From assembly GCA_007745635.1 (NCBI GenBank), contig CP036272.1, positions 2,473,247 through 2,537,246 of the forward strand: a stretch of 64,000 bases of DNA, given 5' to 3'. The stretch's first letter is position 1. Every line of letters starts with the position of its first letter. The notes below the pieces were generated by a model. That model saw only the letters and a program-made list of their open reading frames with translations. It ran no database searches and was not told the DNA's origin. The translations under genes were made by a program, and so were the position numbers. The stretch is from Stieleria bergensis (GTDB lineage: Bacteria; Planctomycetota; Planctomycetia; Pirellulales; Pirellulaceae). Below are positions 19,720 through 29,468 of this stretch, in pieces.

Positions 19720-20922
19720 CTACTGTGGCAATCCAGCAGGCATGAACATTTGCGCCATGTTCATGACTTGCATGACCGCCTGATTGAACTCCGCTTGGCT
19801 ATTGGCGGCCAGCATGGGATCAAGGATTCCGTTAGCCATGATCACCATTTGTGATGCCGCTTGTCCGCTGAACGGATTGCCTTGCATCTGCTCTGGCGAG
19901 TCCATCATCTCGACCAAGTTATCCTTCGATGCATCCCAGGCCACTGCCATGTCCTTGGGCACCCACCGGCCACCAAGAACAACCATTTCGGTTTCGTCTA
20001 ATCCGCCTTCCTGATTGGGGACGCGAATGATACCGGAGTTTGAGCTCTGTTGTTCAACCTGGATTCCATCCATGACAGAACTGACCATTCCTGGAGGCGC
20101 CATCTTGAGTAAACCTTTGATGTGTGCTCCTAATTTCGGACCTCGCTCATCGAGGATCTCTGTGATGGTGCGCTGCTCAGATTCACGGTTTAGTGAATCG
20201 ATCAACATCACCGTTTCAAACACCGTGCCGACCGTAGGGTCGTAGCCTTGACGAATCATTGGCATCATGGGTGGAGGGACTTGTGCCATCATCGGCGAGT
20301 TCATGATGAACTGCTTTTTTGTCACCAGGATCTGCACGACTTTCAAAGCAACACCAACGACCTCCTCGGTTGCTTTCTGATCGTTTCCCTGGGACTTGTT
20401 CATCGCGGTGCGGATTTCTTGGCTATCAATTTTGTTGCGAACTTCCGCCGGCAGGGCGTGCCAAAAAACTTCCGGGTGTCCAGCTTGAAACTGGGCGACA
20501 ACGAAGTCCACTGTTTCTTGCAAGGAAGCATTTTCGGGAAAAGATGGCAACGCTGGGATCGCCGGAGCCACGGGCGCATTGAACTTTAGCTTCCGAGCAA
20601 TAAGAGCCCGGCTGGTTGAGGAGGGATTCGCTGGCGCGGCGGGTTGACTGCCGGTACTCGGTGTCTTGGCAGCGTCGTAAAGCTTTTTGGCTTGTGCACG
20701 GCTGGCGTCACTGAGTCGATTGATCGGCACCTTGATTGTGCTGCCATCTGACTTTCGCAACACCACACTCGCCCCTTCAACGCCAGCGTATTCCGCTTCG
20801 ACCTTGTATTGGCCTGTCTTGTCAGTCCAAGTGTCGGCCGATACGAAACGCGTTGGAAGGAACACCAAGGGAACGATAGCGATGGAAAAAGCGCAAAGAC
20901 GCTGGAAACGATTCGGCAACAT
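19720..20922 (-). CDS. Secreted SHD1-domain protein of unknown function
   Basis: The protein has 400 residues. A signal peptide (hydrophobic to about residue 26, ending VSA) precedes an SHD1 (SLA1 homology 1) domain, DTWTDKTGQYKVEAEYAGVE followed by the VPINRLSD block, a pattern very common in exported planctomycete proteins. The rest is helical and methionine-rich, with a Pro/Met run (about 200-215) and a C-terminal segment rich in Met and Gln. It is probably a periplasmic or surface protein. I recognise no enzyme motif. The ATG at 20922 (MLPNRFQRL) gives the best signal peptide. Confidence 0.75.
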   Translation of the reverse strand: MLPNRFQRLCAFSIAIVPLVFLPTRFVSADTWTDKTGQYKVEAEYAGVEGASVVLRKSDGSTIKVPINRLSDASRAQAKKLYDAAKTPSTGSQPAAPANPSSTSRALIARKLKFNAPVAPAIPALPSFPENASLQETVDFVVAQFQAGHPEVFWHALPAEVRNKIDSQEIRTAMNKSQGNDQKATEEVVGVALKVVQILVTKKQFIMNSPMMAQVPPPMMPMIRQGYDPTVGTVFETVMLIDSLNRESEQRTITEILDERGPKLGAHIKGLLKMAPPGMVSSVMDGIQVEQQSSNSGIIRVPNQEGGLDETEMVVLGGRWVPKDMAVAWDASKDNLVEMMDSPEQMQGNPFSGQAASQMVIMANGILDPMLAANSQAEFNQAVMQVMNMAQMFMPAGLPQ

Positions 20923-21246
20923 GGATGTCCTCTGGCTAAACATTGAGACGGCTTGACGGTGTCAGCGACGGCAAAATCAACGCAAGTCACCGCTGAGATC
21001 TTTCTGGCACAGATTAGACAGTCAGTAGGCGGATGAATCCCTGAAAAACAGATAATTGCCACAGAAGAGAGAATCGGCACAGGCGTGTGGCGACCCGCAG
21101 GTTCGCTTCAGAGGATGTGCAGCTGATTGAACCCAGCGTTAGCGACTTGTGGCTAGGATGGGGGCGGTCAGGATTCAGTGTATAACTAACCGGCTGCGTG
21201 ACGTTGGGCGGCCAATGAACGGTTCGAGTGGCAGAGGGGATTCGGA
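20923..21246. other. Divergent intergenic region
   Basis: This stretch holds the leaders of two divergently transcribed genes, the SHD1 protein and the metallophosphoesterase. I see no coding potential and no clear operator. Confidence 0.35.
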
Positions 21247-22140
21247 ATGACGGCTGACAATCATCACACGCGCGTCGGTCGACGTGCATTCTTAAGCAAC
21301 GGTTCGCTTGTTCTGGCGACAGCGGCTCTTTCTGCTAAGCAAGTCGTCGCTGATGAGGGTCGTTCTGCGTTGCAGATTGGGCTTGTGACCGACTTGCATT
21401 ATGCCGATAAGCCGGCCGCTGGTTCACGTCACTACCGGCAAACGCCTGATAAACTTGCCGAAGCCGCCGAGCATTTTGGAAAGCATGATCCGTCATTCAT
21501 TGTTGAACTTGGCGACCTGATCGACGCCGCCGACAGTGTCCAGACCGAGCTTGGTTATCTGAAGCGGATCAATAAAGACTTTGCTGCGATTCACAAACAT
21601 CGGCACTACGTGCTTGGCAATCATTGCGTTCAGACGCTGACGAAACAGGAGTTTTTGGACGGGGTTGAACAGCAACGATCGTACTATTCCTTTGATTCCG
21701 GAGCATTCCACTTTGTCGTGCTCGATGCGTGCTTTCGCAGCGACGGAGAGCCCTATGGTCGCAATAACTTTCAGTGGACCGACCCCAATCTTCCGGCTGC
21801 TGAAGTCGAGTGGCTGGAGTCTGATCTAAAGGCAACGGACAAGAAGACTGTTGTATTTGCTCATCAACGTCTTGATGTGACCAACCAGCACGGAGTCAAG
21901 AACAGTGCCCAGGTGCGACAGGTGCTCGAAGCTTCCGGCAACGTGCTGGCGGTGTTCCAGGGGCACAGCCACAAGAATGACTTGAAGGACATCGGCGGAA
22001 TTCATTACTGCACGCTTGTCGCGATGGTCGAAGGTTCGGGAGCCGACCAGAATGGGTACTCCCTGCTAAGCCTTGATGCTGATGGCACGATTGAAGTCAA
22101 GGGATCTCGCAAGCAAAGCGATTACCGATGGACCATCTGA
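21247..22140 (+). CDS. Metallophosphoesterase, Tat-exported
   Basis: The protein has 297 residues. The N-terminus is a Tat signal (VGRRAFLSNG, Arg-Arg at 12-13). The calcineurin-like motifs occur in order: TDLHY (DxH), ELGDLID (GDxxD), LGNHC (GNH), VFAHQR (H) and QGHSHKND (GHxH). The residue after GNH is Cys instead of the commoner Asp/Glu. The set of motifs is complete, so the enzyme should be active on a phosphodiester or phosphomonoester substrate that cannot be named here. It is followed by a small gene only 12 bp downstream. Confidence 0.9.
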   Translation: MTADNHHTRVGRRAFLSNGSLVLATAALSAKQVVADEGRSALQIGLVTDLHYADKPAAGSRHYRQTPDKLAEAAEHFGKHDPSFIVELGDLIDAADSVQTELGYLKRINKDFAAIHKHRHYVLGNHCVQTLTKQEFLDGVEQQRSYYSFDSGAFHFVVLDACFRSDGEPYGRNNFQWTDPNLPAAEVEWLESDLKATDKKTVVFAHQRLDVTNQHGVKNSAQVRQVLEASGNVLAVFQGHSHKNDLKDIGGIHYCTLVAMVEGSGADQNGYSLLSLDADGTIEVKGSRKQSDYRWTI

Positions 22141-22151
22141 GTTTGACTGAC

Positions 22152-22448
22152 ATGAGCAACCAGCGTCAAATTGTTCCCGGCATCACGGTCACCGCGTCCG
22201 GCCAAGCGACGGTTGATCCCGCGATGGCTGAGACTCTCTTTGATTTAGCGATCGCGCTTGAGGAACCAACGGATCTACCGGTGGACGTTCAGCACGTCCT
22301 TGCTGCGATCGTGTTGGCGGCTCGCAAAGGTGACATTGATGTCAACAAGCCGATTTCGTCCGCCGATCCATCGCTGATCCGACTTTTAGCAGGGCACGTG
22401 AAATCGATCTTCACGGACTACGGTGGCGAAGTCGGTACCGACGACTGA
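22152..22448 (+). CDS. Small acidic protein of unknown function
   Basis: The predicted protein has 98 residues (MSNQRQIVPG...), rich in Ala, Asp and Val, with a helical region DVQHVLAAIVLAARKGDI. The ATG at 22152 lies 12 bp after the phosphoesterase stop; an alternative at 22128 would overlap that gene. No known domain was recognised. The close spacing suggests co-transcription with the phosphoesterase. Confidence 0.6.
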   Translation: MSNQRQIVPGITVTASGQATVDPAMAETLFDLAIALEEPTDLPVDVQHVLAAIVLAARKGDIDVNKPISSADPSLIRLLAGHVKSIFTDYGGEVGTDD

Positions 22449-22536
22449 ACCTCGAACGCGTTTCCGTCTGGTTCCGCCGGTGGTCTCGGTGTTTCCCCAA
22501 AAGACACTTCCTGCGGAACCGTTGTTTCGCAGGCGT

Positions 22537-23808
22537 TTACTTCTCGTCTGTAAGGCAGAAGAGTTTCTTCTCACCTCGAATCAAGATGCGATTCCCGTCG
22601 GGAACGGGCGACCCGATGACCGGCTGCTCGAACTCATTTTCCGAGAGCAGTTGAAACTGATCATTGGCGACACTGGCGACAAAGACGGTTCCATCTTCGC
22701 GCGGAGCGTACAAGAGGTCAGAGGCGATCAACGGGGACGCATAATATGAGGTGCGGTGTTTGGGGAACCGATCGGACCAAACGGTTTTGCCCGTGGCGGG
22801 GTCAATGCACTCGATCTGGCCCTTGTCTCGGACCAGGTAAACCTTGCCTTTGTAGGCGACGGGTGAGGGAACAAATGAACTGATGTCGTTGCGCACCCAG
22901 ACATGATTGGTCTCGGTGACATCGCCGCTGCCGGTAAGTCGGACGCCAAACATTCGTGGGATGCCGCGATCGTTACGACCAAAACAGATCACGGCCATCT
23001 CACCGATGATCACTGGGTTTGCGATGGCAGGCCATAACTTGTTTTGTTCGGGGTTGAAGCCGCCGCAGCTCCAAACCACCGAGCCATCGGCCGCGTCGTG
23101 CATCGTGAGGTGCTCAGCGCCCCAGACCAGGACCACTTCGCGGCCATTGTGCTGCATCACGATCGGGGTGGTGTAACACTGATCCGATTCTTTCGGCACG
23201 GTGTAGTTGCGCGCGACCTTCCAAGCCAGTTCGCCGGTTTTCTTATCAAACGCTGCTAGCCACGAATCGCCTTCGTGCATTCGCGCCATGATGACATGAT
23301 TCTTGGTCAACACAGGTGAAGTGCCGTGGTCCCAATAGCGATTGTCTGGACCAAAGCGTTTCACCAAATCGGTCTGCCAGCGGTTGGTCCCATCCAGGTT
23401 GACCGCGGCCAGCATTCCACTTTTAAAGTAAACGAAGACCCCTGAACCATCGGTGATCGGTGACGCGTTACAGCCCGATCCGTTGCGGTGTTTGCCAGCG
23501 GTCTCTTGATCAAAGGACGTCTGCCATCTGGGCTTGCCGGATTGATCGAACGCTAAAATCGCATCCTGCCCATCAATCGGTGCGGTGACAAGAATTTGGT
23601 TTTGCCAAACAATCGGTGTGGAGCAGCCCTTCCCTGGCAAGTCCGCCGTCCATGCGGTCTCCGACGCGGTCAACTGCTGCGGGAATGTGCCCACTGCAAT
23701 GCTTCCGCTGTCATCCGGTCCACGCCATTTTGGCCAATCGGCGTGAGCGAAACTAGAGACTAACAAAACGGCGGGAAGGCAAGGTGCAAACGAACGTAAG
23801 CCTGGCAT
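22537..23808 (-). CDS. PQQ-like beta-propeller protein, secreted
   Basis: The protein has about 423 residues. A signal peptide ends near SSFAHA, followed by WPKWRGPDDSGS, the typical opening of planctomycete PQQ-like propellers. Repeated blades read as short beta strands plus A-x-DxxTG-xxxW turns (for example LAAFDKKTGELAWKV, IECIDPATGKTVWSD). Most such proteins lack bound PQQ and may be structural or ligand-binding, so enzyme activity is not claimed. The ATG at 23808 gives the better signal peptide; 23823 is possible. It converges with the small gene at 22152. Confidence 0.88.
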   Translation of the reverse strand: MPGLRSFAPCLPAVLLVSSFAHADWPKWRGPDDSGSIAVGTFPQQLTASETAWTADLPGKGCSTPIVWQNQILVTAPIDGQDAILAFDQSGKPRWQTSFDQETAGKHRNGSGCNASPITDGSGVFVYFKSGMLAAVNLDGTNRWQTDLVKRFGPDNRYWDHGTSPVLTKNHVIMARMHEGDSWLAAFDKKTGELAWKVARNYTVPKESDQCYTTPIVMQHNGREVVLVWGAEHLTMHDAADGSVVWSCGGFNPEQNKLWPAIANPVIIGEMAVICFGRNDRGIPRMFGVRLTGSGDVTETNHVWVRNDISSFVPSPVAYKGKVYLVRDKGQIECIDPATGKTVWSDRFPKHRTSYYASPLIASDLLYAPREDGTVFVASVANDQFQLLSENEFEQPVIGSPVPDGNRILIRGEKKLFCLTDEK

Positions 23809-23905
23809 TTGGATGGTACCCATTCAGGAATTGAATAACGAAACGCGACGAAAATGGACCGGGGAAACATTGCCGTCTCTGACACGGAGAAACCAACACG
23901 AGTCG

Positions 23906-24245
23906 TCACAACTCTTTGGGCAAATGTTCTTCATTCACCATTGTAGCGTAGGCGATTCCCGAATGGGTGCCCGTTTGACCTTGCACGTTCATCGGCCACA
24001 CAATCCTCGACCAGGTAAGCATGTTGCAGCGATTGTCGTGGCCAAGAATGCCGCCGATGCGTGTGAAGCCCGATTGCACGGCGGGCCGAGTGAGCTTGAA
24101 TCGCGATGTGGATTCCTCCAATACCGGCCGGCACGTGCTTTGACGCCAGAAGCTTGTGATCGATCCGGACGACTCGCGTCACCTTAATCTGCCAGTTGGG
24201 AATCCGAGCAACCCGTTCCAGGAAGGCGGACTGGGCAAGGCACAC
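23906..24245 (-). pseudogene. Possible eroded coding remnant, family not recognised
   Basis: Two overlapping minus-strand frames each look protein-like over part of their length. Upstream, PNWQIKVTRVVRIDHKLLAS lies in one frame; downstream, in another, RIGGILGHDNRCNML leads into TWSRIVWPMNVQGQTGTHSG and ends at a stop near 23906. The change of frame around 24130 suggests a frameshifted gene. I could not assign a family, and chance similarity to protein composition cannot be excluded. Confidence 0.35.
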
Positions 24246-24337
24246 GCGGGGCCTTCATCGTCGAAAACTGACACCGCAGCGATGTCGCAACATGCCATCG
24301 CTCGGTCGAATTCGTTTTTGGCTCTCGCCCAAGCCTG

Positions 24338-24790
24338 TCAGTTCCAGACCGACAATGACATCGAACCCAAGCACGAGCTGGCCGTTATCTGTTCCATCGT
24401 TAAATGGGCGGGCAGCATCTGATCCATCAAACCGATCCGCACGCAGTTCGGGGCGGAAAACGACGTCGTCCGTCGGTGCGTTGTTCGCTCCCACAGAAAG
24501 CGAAAAGAAGTTTCCGTCTAACGGGCAGAGTTTGGATTGCTTGAACGATTGAGTCCAACAGGGGTTCCTTCTTCGTCGCGAAACCACTCGAGTCGCATTC
24601 CACGATTCGTGCATCGGTTGACTGAATAAGTGAGGTACTGGCCGATGCCGTCCCAATCTGCTTGGCCGCCGTCCGCTGAACTGGCCTCTTGTAAGCCTAG
24701 CCAGTGATGGAAAACATCATCCCACTTGCAAGTCAACGGTAATCCAACGAGCCAGCTGTATCGTGTCCGGTTGGTGAACTCTTGCGCACG
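24338..24790 (-). pseudogene. Frameshifted remnant of an outer-membrane beta-barrel porin (BBP2-like)
   Basis: Read on the minus strand, the last part of a planctomycete beta-barrel porin is recognisable. TNRTRYSWLVG then WDDVFHHWLGLQ, ADWDGIGQYLTYSVN and RLEWFRDEEGTPVGLNRSS lie in one frame that stops at a TAG near 24522. The continuation GNFFSLSVGANNAPTDDVVF, RPELRADRFDG, then NDGTDNGQLVLGFDVIVGL lies in another frame. A one-base loss at CCCGTTAGAC (where CCCGTTTAGAC would keep frame) explains the switch. A further one-base change near 24345 could have removed the natural end. No N-terminal half with a signal peptide was found. Confidence 0.65.
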
Positions 24791-25179
24791 CGCAAAGTTT
24801 GCCGATTGCCAAAGCGTTGAGCATGGTGCCGGGATTAAGGCTCGTCCTAGATCCAGTGGCTGTTCTGACTCATTGACTCTGTGGTCACATCCGTTTCATT
24901 GCCGAGATTCCCTACAGGCGACTCAATCATGCCAAAACGAATTGCTTGGAGCAGATTGGATCGACGGGTTGGCTCATGGGAACGAGCCGCCGCAGCCAGG
25001 AAACCGCGAGGCCACCAGAAGGCTAGTGGATCGATCCGAGGCCCCGTCGAGACCGTTGGTTCGGAGCTCACCCAGTTTAAACGCATCCCGTCAGATCGCA
25101 ACAACCCGCTTGAGCCTGTCGAGCAAAGCGCGATGCAGTCCTTGCGTTGACTGCAACGCTAAGCCTTGAAGAAAGTGAA
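24791..25179. other. Degenerate region upstream of a lipoprotein gene
   Basis: No intact gene is present. Minus-strand pieces may be older remnants of the same porin, but I could not align them convincingly. The promoter of the gene at 25180 should be here. Confidence 0.35.
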
Positions 25180-26385
25180 ATGCCAGTAGATAAGTCAAAA
25201 TTTCCCATCGTGCTTCTGTGCATCGTCGCAACCTTTTTCTCGGGTTGCGCGACGGGGCCAAAGCGGATGGTGAGTGATTGGCGGGAATACAACGAGTCGA
25301 CGGTCGAGGTTGGGAACCAGGAGTTGCTGCTCAATTTGGTCAGGCTTCGATACGACGAATATCCAGGCCTGCTTCGTGTGACCAACATCACCGCACAGCG
25401 AAACTGGACGTATTCCGGAACGCTGGCAGCAAATGTTCCTGAAGGTGGCCCGGATGCTCTTGCGGCAGGCTTGACTGGCCCGCGATCGGAACGTCCCACC
25501 GTTTCGTTTAACCCAGGTGGTCGGGAACTGATTGCGGCTGCGCTGAAACCGGTTTCTCTTGATGTGCTGTACTTAGCAGCCTATATGGGCTGGCCGGCTT
25601 CGATCACTTGGCCGCTGATGATCAAGTCGATCAACGACGTCAACATCGCCCCGTCTCATCATGGACAGATGCCGGGGACAGCAGAGATGACCAACGAGTT
25701 TCTGATGATCGCCCTGAGTGTTCGTTCCTTGCAGGATCAGCGCTTGCTGGAGGTCGGAAGAATCGAAAAGTTAGTGCCGATCAACGAAGGCCTGGACCCA
25801 CAATTGATTACAGCGTCGGACCGGATCCAGGCGCTCAATTCAGGTTATACATTCGTCGATTCAGGTAACGGGGACAGCTTGACGCTTAGCAAGACCAAGC
25901 AGCTCACTGTGTTGCGATTCGCGGCGGAAGCCATTGGCACGCCAGAGCATGCGAATCTTGTCCAGATGCTTGGCATTGACCCACAGTCCAAGACCTTTGA
26001 GCTTGAACCAGGGTACGAGGGCTATTTGAAAGAAGAGGACCTGCCGCGTCAGGATATCGAAATTGGCATGCGGTCGCTTTTCGAGATGCTGTTTCTGCTG
26101 TCCCGAGGAGTGCAGGTGCCGCAGTGCGACCTGCGTTGTGGTGTCGCCCCCGCGTTGGCTGATTATCCCATCTCGGACTCAATGGTCGGCGGCTTCGTTG
26201 TCAAGTGTTGCGACAAGCGTCCCGCCTGTGCTTCAGTTGCCGTCCAATATCGTGACACTTGGTTCTATATTGATAGTCGCGATCAGGATAGCAAAGCCAA
26301 GTTCTTTCTCTTGAAGCTGATCTTCGATACTCAAACAGAGGCCGCCATCGACGATTCCGCCCCTCTGTTGACACTGCCCTTGTAA
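25180..26385 (+). CDS. Exported lipoprotein of unknown function
   Basis: The protein has 401 residues with a lipobox FSGC (cysteine at residue 23). The body matches, as I recall it, a widespread bacterial family defined by LLLNLVRLRYDEYPGLLRV near the start, a SERPTVSFNPGGRELI block and a C-terminal YRDTWFYIDSRDQDSKAKF block. No enzymatic motif is apparent. I chose the ATG at 25180 because it gives a compact signal peptide; a start at 25147 would add a long hydrophilic extension. It converges with the lipase-like gene at 26572. Confidence 0.75.
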   Translation: MPVDKSKFPIVLLCIVATFFSGCATGPKRMVSDWREYNESTVEVGNQELLLNLVRLRYDEYPGLLRVTNITAQRNWTYSGTLAANVPEGGPDALAAGLTGPRSERPTVSFNPGGRELIAAALKPVSLDVLYLAAYMGWPASITWPLMIKSINDVNIAPSHHGQMPGTAEMTNEFLMIALSVRSLQDQRLLEVGRIEKLVPINEGLDPQLITASDRIQALNSGYTFVDSGNGDSLTLSKTKQLTVLRFAAEAIGTPEHANLVQMLGIDPQSKTFELEPGYEGYLKEEDLPRQDIEIGMRSLFEMLFLLSRGVQVPQCDLRCGVAPALADYPISDSMVGGFVVKCCDKRPACASVAVQYRDTWFYIDSRDQDSKAKFFLLKLIFDTQTEAAIDDSAPLLTLPL

Positions 26386-26571
26386 GGCAACTCGGCCAAA
26401 GCAACTCAGCTGTCTCTTGGGATCAGCGTTGAATCCGTGCAAGCAGGGATTGCCGGCCAACGCACCGTTTCAGCGGCTGGGGGGCCGGCGAGTGGCGAGC
26501 CGCGCCCTGCGGTCGAACAGATGCTGCGGCGAATCTGCTGCAGAGCGTGAGGCAATGCAGCACTTCACGCG

Positions 26572-28098
26572 TTAGGCTGCGCGACGTGGAGTGAGCCTGC
26601 GGCGTGCGGGTTCGACAGGCTGGAGCGGTTCTAAGCCCATGATGGATCGCTGACAATTTCGGAAGTGAACGAACCAAGCTTGGAGATCCGTGTTTGTGCC
26701 GGACTGAGCATAACGAAACTGGGAGTCGCTACTGGCAATATTTAGAGCTAACAGGTTTACCGTTTCAGCATGTTCAAAATAGGACGTGTGAACCAGCGTA
26801 TGGCTGTCTAACGCTCGAGCAACTTTCTCCAATCCCGTTGAGAACGTGGCCTCACCCAGGAACTCTCGCAGTTTGGGGCCCAGTTTTTGTGCTTGCATGT
26901 CTGCCGCGTGCAGCATCTTGTGCTCAAACCAGCGAGGGATGGCTGTTCCGGAATCGTTCGCTTGTTTGACGATAGGATGCGGGGACACAGCGACGACGTC
27001 TGCCGCAGGTCGATTGTTGCCCTGTGCTGTTTTGATGACCAACTTGCGAATCTTTGAGTCCAGTGCGGGCCGCAAAAGCCTGTTGTAAAACGGAGCGAAC
27101 AACCGCAGCAGAGGCCGTGAAGGCAGGGACACGAAATCCGAAATGTAGATGCGATCGCGAGGGACCAACGTTCCTAAAAACGACACTGAGAGCTCAAGTG
27201 TTTTCTTCAAGCCGTTAATGGCTTCATCATCCTTGCTCCAGATCCCCAACCAGGTCCCGCCGTAGCGTTGAAACGTGCGTTGATCCAGCCGCTTCTCCAA
27301 GCCATTGCGAAGGACTTCGGAAACCGGGGCCACGCAGTAACTGCAAAGCAGCAACGTTAGATAGGCAAACAGGAGGATCGCCAACAGAATCCCCCAGCCT
27401 TCGAAGGTGCCCAATAGATAGGCTGAAAACGAGACGTCGCCACCGGGAATGAAACTTCCGAGACGAATGCCGTTTTCAACGGTCTCAAACGGCACTCCCA
27501 TTTGATTGATCAGTTCCAAGATCGGAGCGCGAATCACGCCAATGATCGGGTTGACGTCGTCATGCGAGTTGATGACCAGCCCTTGATCGAGTTGTCCGCT
27601 GACCAACAGGATGAGGAACCACAATGATCGAGCCACCGGAGAGATCAGCGAGAGGCTCAGCACCAAATAGGTGAGGCTAATCGGGTTCAGGGGCGATCGA
27701 GACTTGTGGTGCAGGAACGGGGTTCCCACCGTGGACCAGCTTTTAAGATGTTTTAGTTCGAGCCCGCGCGAGGTGGCGAGTTTTAACGTAGACCAAACAA
27801 CCGATCCACCATGGCTATGGCCGACTAAATGGTAGTCGATCTTGGCTGATTCCAGCGGCTTGAGAGTTTCCAAGAGATCGGCAGCCGCTTTGGCTCGCGC
27901 TCGTTCACTGTTTTCACCGCTCCAGTGAAACACGTCACCTTCGCCCATGATGCGATGGGTGGAACGCAGTTTGGATCGAAGCTTGCGCTGGAAGACACTC
28001 TCGAGTTGCCACCACTTTTTCCCGTGATCAGAATCGGCAGCAGCGAAGGTGCCATGCACCGAAATGATTCTAGCTTCGTTGGGACGTTGTTCCGTCAT
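26572..28098 (-). CDS. Alpha/beta hydrolase-like membrane protein
   Basis: The protein has 508 residues. The lipase-type nucleophile elbow GHSHGG (Ser95) follows YHLVGHSH, and an oxyanion region ISVHGTF lies near residue 12. Two hydrophobic regions (about 140-170 and 235-265) interrupt the fold and probably insert in the membrane. A late His and Asp could complete a triad but cannot be fixed by eye. The C-terminus is Arg-rich. The substrate is unknown; a lipid or ester is likely from the elbow. The start at 28098 (MTEQRPNEAR) is preferred over 28131. Confidence 0.7.
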   Translation of the reverse strand: MTEQRPNEARIISVHGTFAAADSDHGKKWWQLESVFQRKLRSKLRSTHRIMGEGDVFHWSGENSERARAKAAADLLETLKPLESAKIDYHLVGHSHGGSVVWSTLKLATSRGLELKHLKSWSTVGTPFLHHKSRSPLNPISLTYLVLSLSLISPVARSLWFLILLVSGQLDQGLVINSHDDVNPIIGVIRAPILELINQMGVPFETVENGIRLGSFIPGGDVSFSAYLLGTFEGWGILLAILLFAYLTLLLCSYCVAPVSEVLRNGLEKRLDQRTFQRYGGTWLGIWSKDDEAINGLKKTLELSVSFLGTLVPRDRIYISDFVSLPSRPLLRLFAPFYNRLLRPALDSKIRKLVIKTAQGNNRPAADVVAVSPHPIVKQANDSGTAIPRWFEHKMLHAADMQAQKLGPKLREFLGEATFSTGLEKVARALDSHTLVHTSYFEHAETVNLLALNIASSDSQFRYAQSGTNTDLQAWFVHFRNCQRSIMGLEPLQPVEPARRRLTPRRAA

Positions 28099-28540
28099 GA
28101 TCCCGTCTGTGTTCAAGAAGTCCGGTGGCACTGAGCGGGTAACACGGAGAAGTGATCAGCGAGCAGCAGCCTGCGGGGACTTAGATGCCGCAGCACGCCT
28201 GGCGCTCCGAGTCGCCGAGCAGACGTTGGCGTATTGGTTTGTGAAACACCGGTGGTCCGATCAGCGATCCGTGTTCTGGATGGTGTTCACCAAACCCGGC
28301 GGTGAGATTTGCTGGCCAAGCGGGTGCGATCAACCGGCATTCACGCGCGGCATTCAATCGCTCAGACTGACGTCTTTTCATGAACCGTAGCAAGTCGCCC
28401 AAGAACGCGTAAAGACCGAATGATCTCAGGCGAACGCATTCTCATTGATCGGGAGTCGAAGCAACGTTTCCAGTGACCTCCACTGCCGACACGTGGGGGG
28501 ACCTGTCGCTCGGCGGCATCGTGTGACCAGCTAGCACTGG
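28099..28540. other. Intergenic region without a recognised gene
   Basis: About 440 bp lie between the DUF3179 stop and the hydrolase start, both on the minus strand. Short open frames lack protein character. No repeat or RNA was seen. Confidence 0.35.
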
Positions 28541-29176
28541 TTATCCGTTGCCAAGGTAAACCCTTGTCGTTGGATGCTGGCCTTTCCACTCGCCCCAAGT
28601 TGTTCGATTGAAGGGGTGATCGATGAGTGGCAGACCGGGGGATGCTTGCCCGTATCGCGCGCCCTCTAGCAGGAAAACCATTTGGTTGTCCTGGTCCATT
28701 CCACCGACGTTTAGCGGGATCGGTCCGTCGCCAGCACGCGTCAAAACACGAACGCAATCGACCAGGTTGCAGTAAGTGACACTTAATGGACATTCGTCCA
28801 CGACCAAGTTAATGATATGCTCGCGAGGGCTCAGCATTGCATTGAGCACAAAAGCGCGGAACTCTCCGTTGATCTCAACGCCAACGATTTCGGTCGAATC
28901 GGGAAGGTCGACTGCGTTGGCATCCATCATTTTAGGGGCTGTGATCCCGGGGTAGTCAACAACACGGCTTAGTGGCTTGTGAAACACTCCTCCCGCGACG
29001 AGTTTTTCATACTCAGCAGCCTTGGCAAGTTCTTGTGCGGTTGGCGGACGTAGCTCGAAAGCCAACGCATCGCCGGCTTTGAGGTACCAATGCGCTACAG
29101 ACAATACAGCGAGACATCCAACGCCGATGAGAATCGCTAGGGCAGTCAGAAATCGCTTGTGGTGTCCGTTCTTCAT
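28541..29176 (-). CDS. DUF3179 domain protein, membrane-anchored
   Basis: The protein has 211 residues. One N-terminal hydrophobic helix (about 9-30) is followed by the DUF3179 core: EIVGVEINGEFRAFVLNAML, then VDECPLSVTYCNLVDCVRVL, and TTWGEWKGQHPTTRVY at the end. Typical members have a CxxC in the VTYCPLC block; here the two cysteines are C-x4-C (CNLVDC). The function of the family is unknown, and the altered spacing may change any metal or redox role. The start at 29176 (MKNGHHKRF) gives a normal anchor. Confidence 0.8.
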   Translation of the reverse strand: MKNGHHKRFLTALAILIGVGCLAVLSVAHWYLKAGDALAFELRPPTAQELAKAAEYEKLVAGGVFHKPLSRVVDYPGITAPKMMDANAVDLPDSTEIVGVEINGEFRAFVLNAMLSPREHIINLVVDECPLSVTYCNLVDCVRVLTRAGDGPIPLNVGGMDQDNQMVFLLEGARYGQASPGLPLIDHPFNRTTWGEWKGQHPTTRVYLGNG

Positions 29177-29468
29177 GCATTCACTCCGCAGATCATTATT
29201 GTTTCCGATCGTCAATCCCATTGCTGGCAGATCGGCGTGGGAGTTTTCGTCATTAACTTCATCTCAATCGGAGCCCGATCGTGGATCATTCAGATTCCAC
29301 AACAGCCTTGTCAAAGATTGAGAATGATTCCCAGGCACCGTCGTCGCAGCATGATGTTTGCGCTACAACAGACTAACCAGAGGAATCGCAAGAAGTTTCT
29401 CGTAGATGCGAAAATCGTTTTTCTTTCGATCTGCCACCGTGAGGGGCGGTTGCGAAACCTGCGTGAGA

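Noticed and set aside
19386..19745. Open frame of about 119 codons upstream of the antiporter
   Set aside because: Its composition is Arg/Gln/Trp-rich without motif, and its end overlaps the stop of the SHD1 gene.
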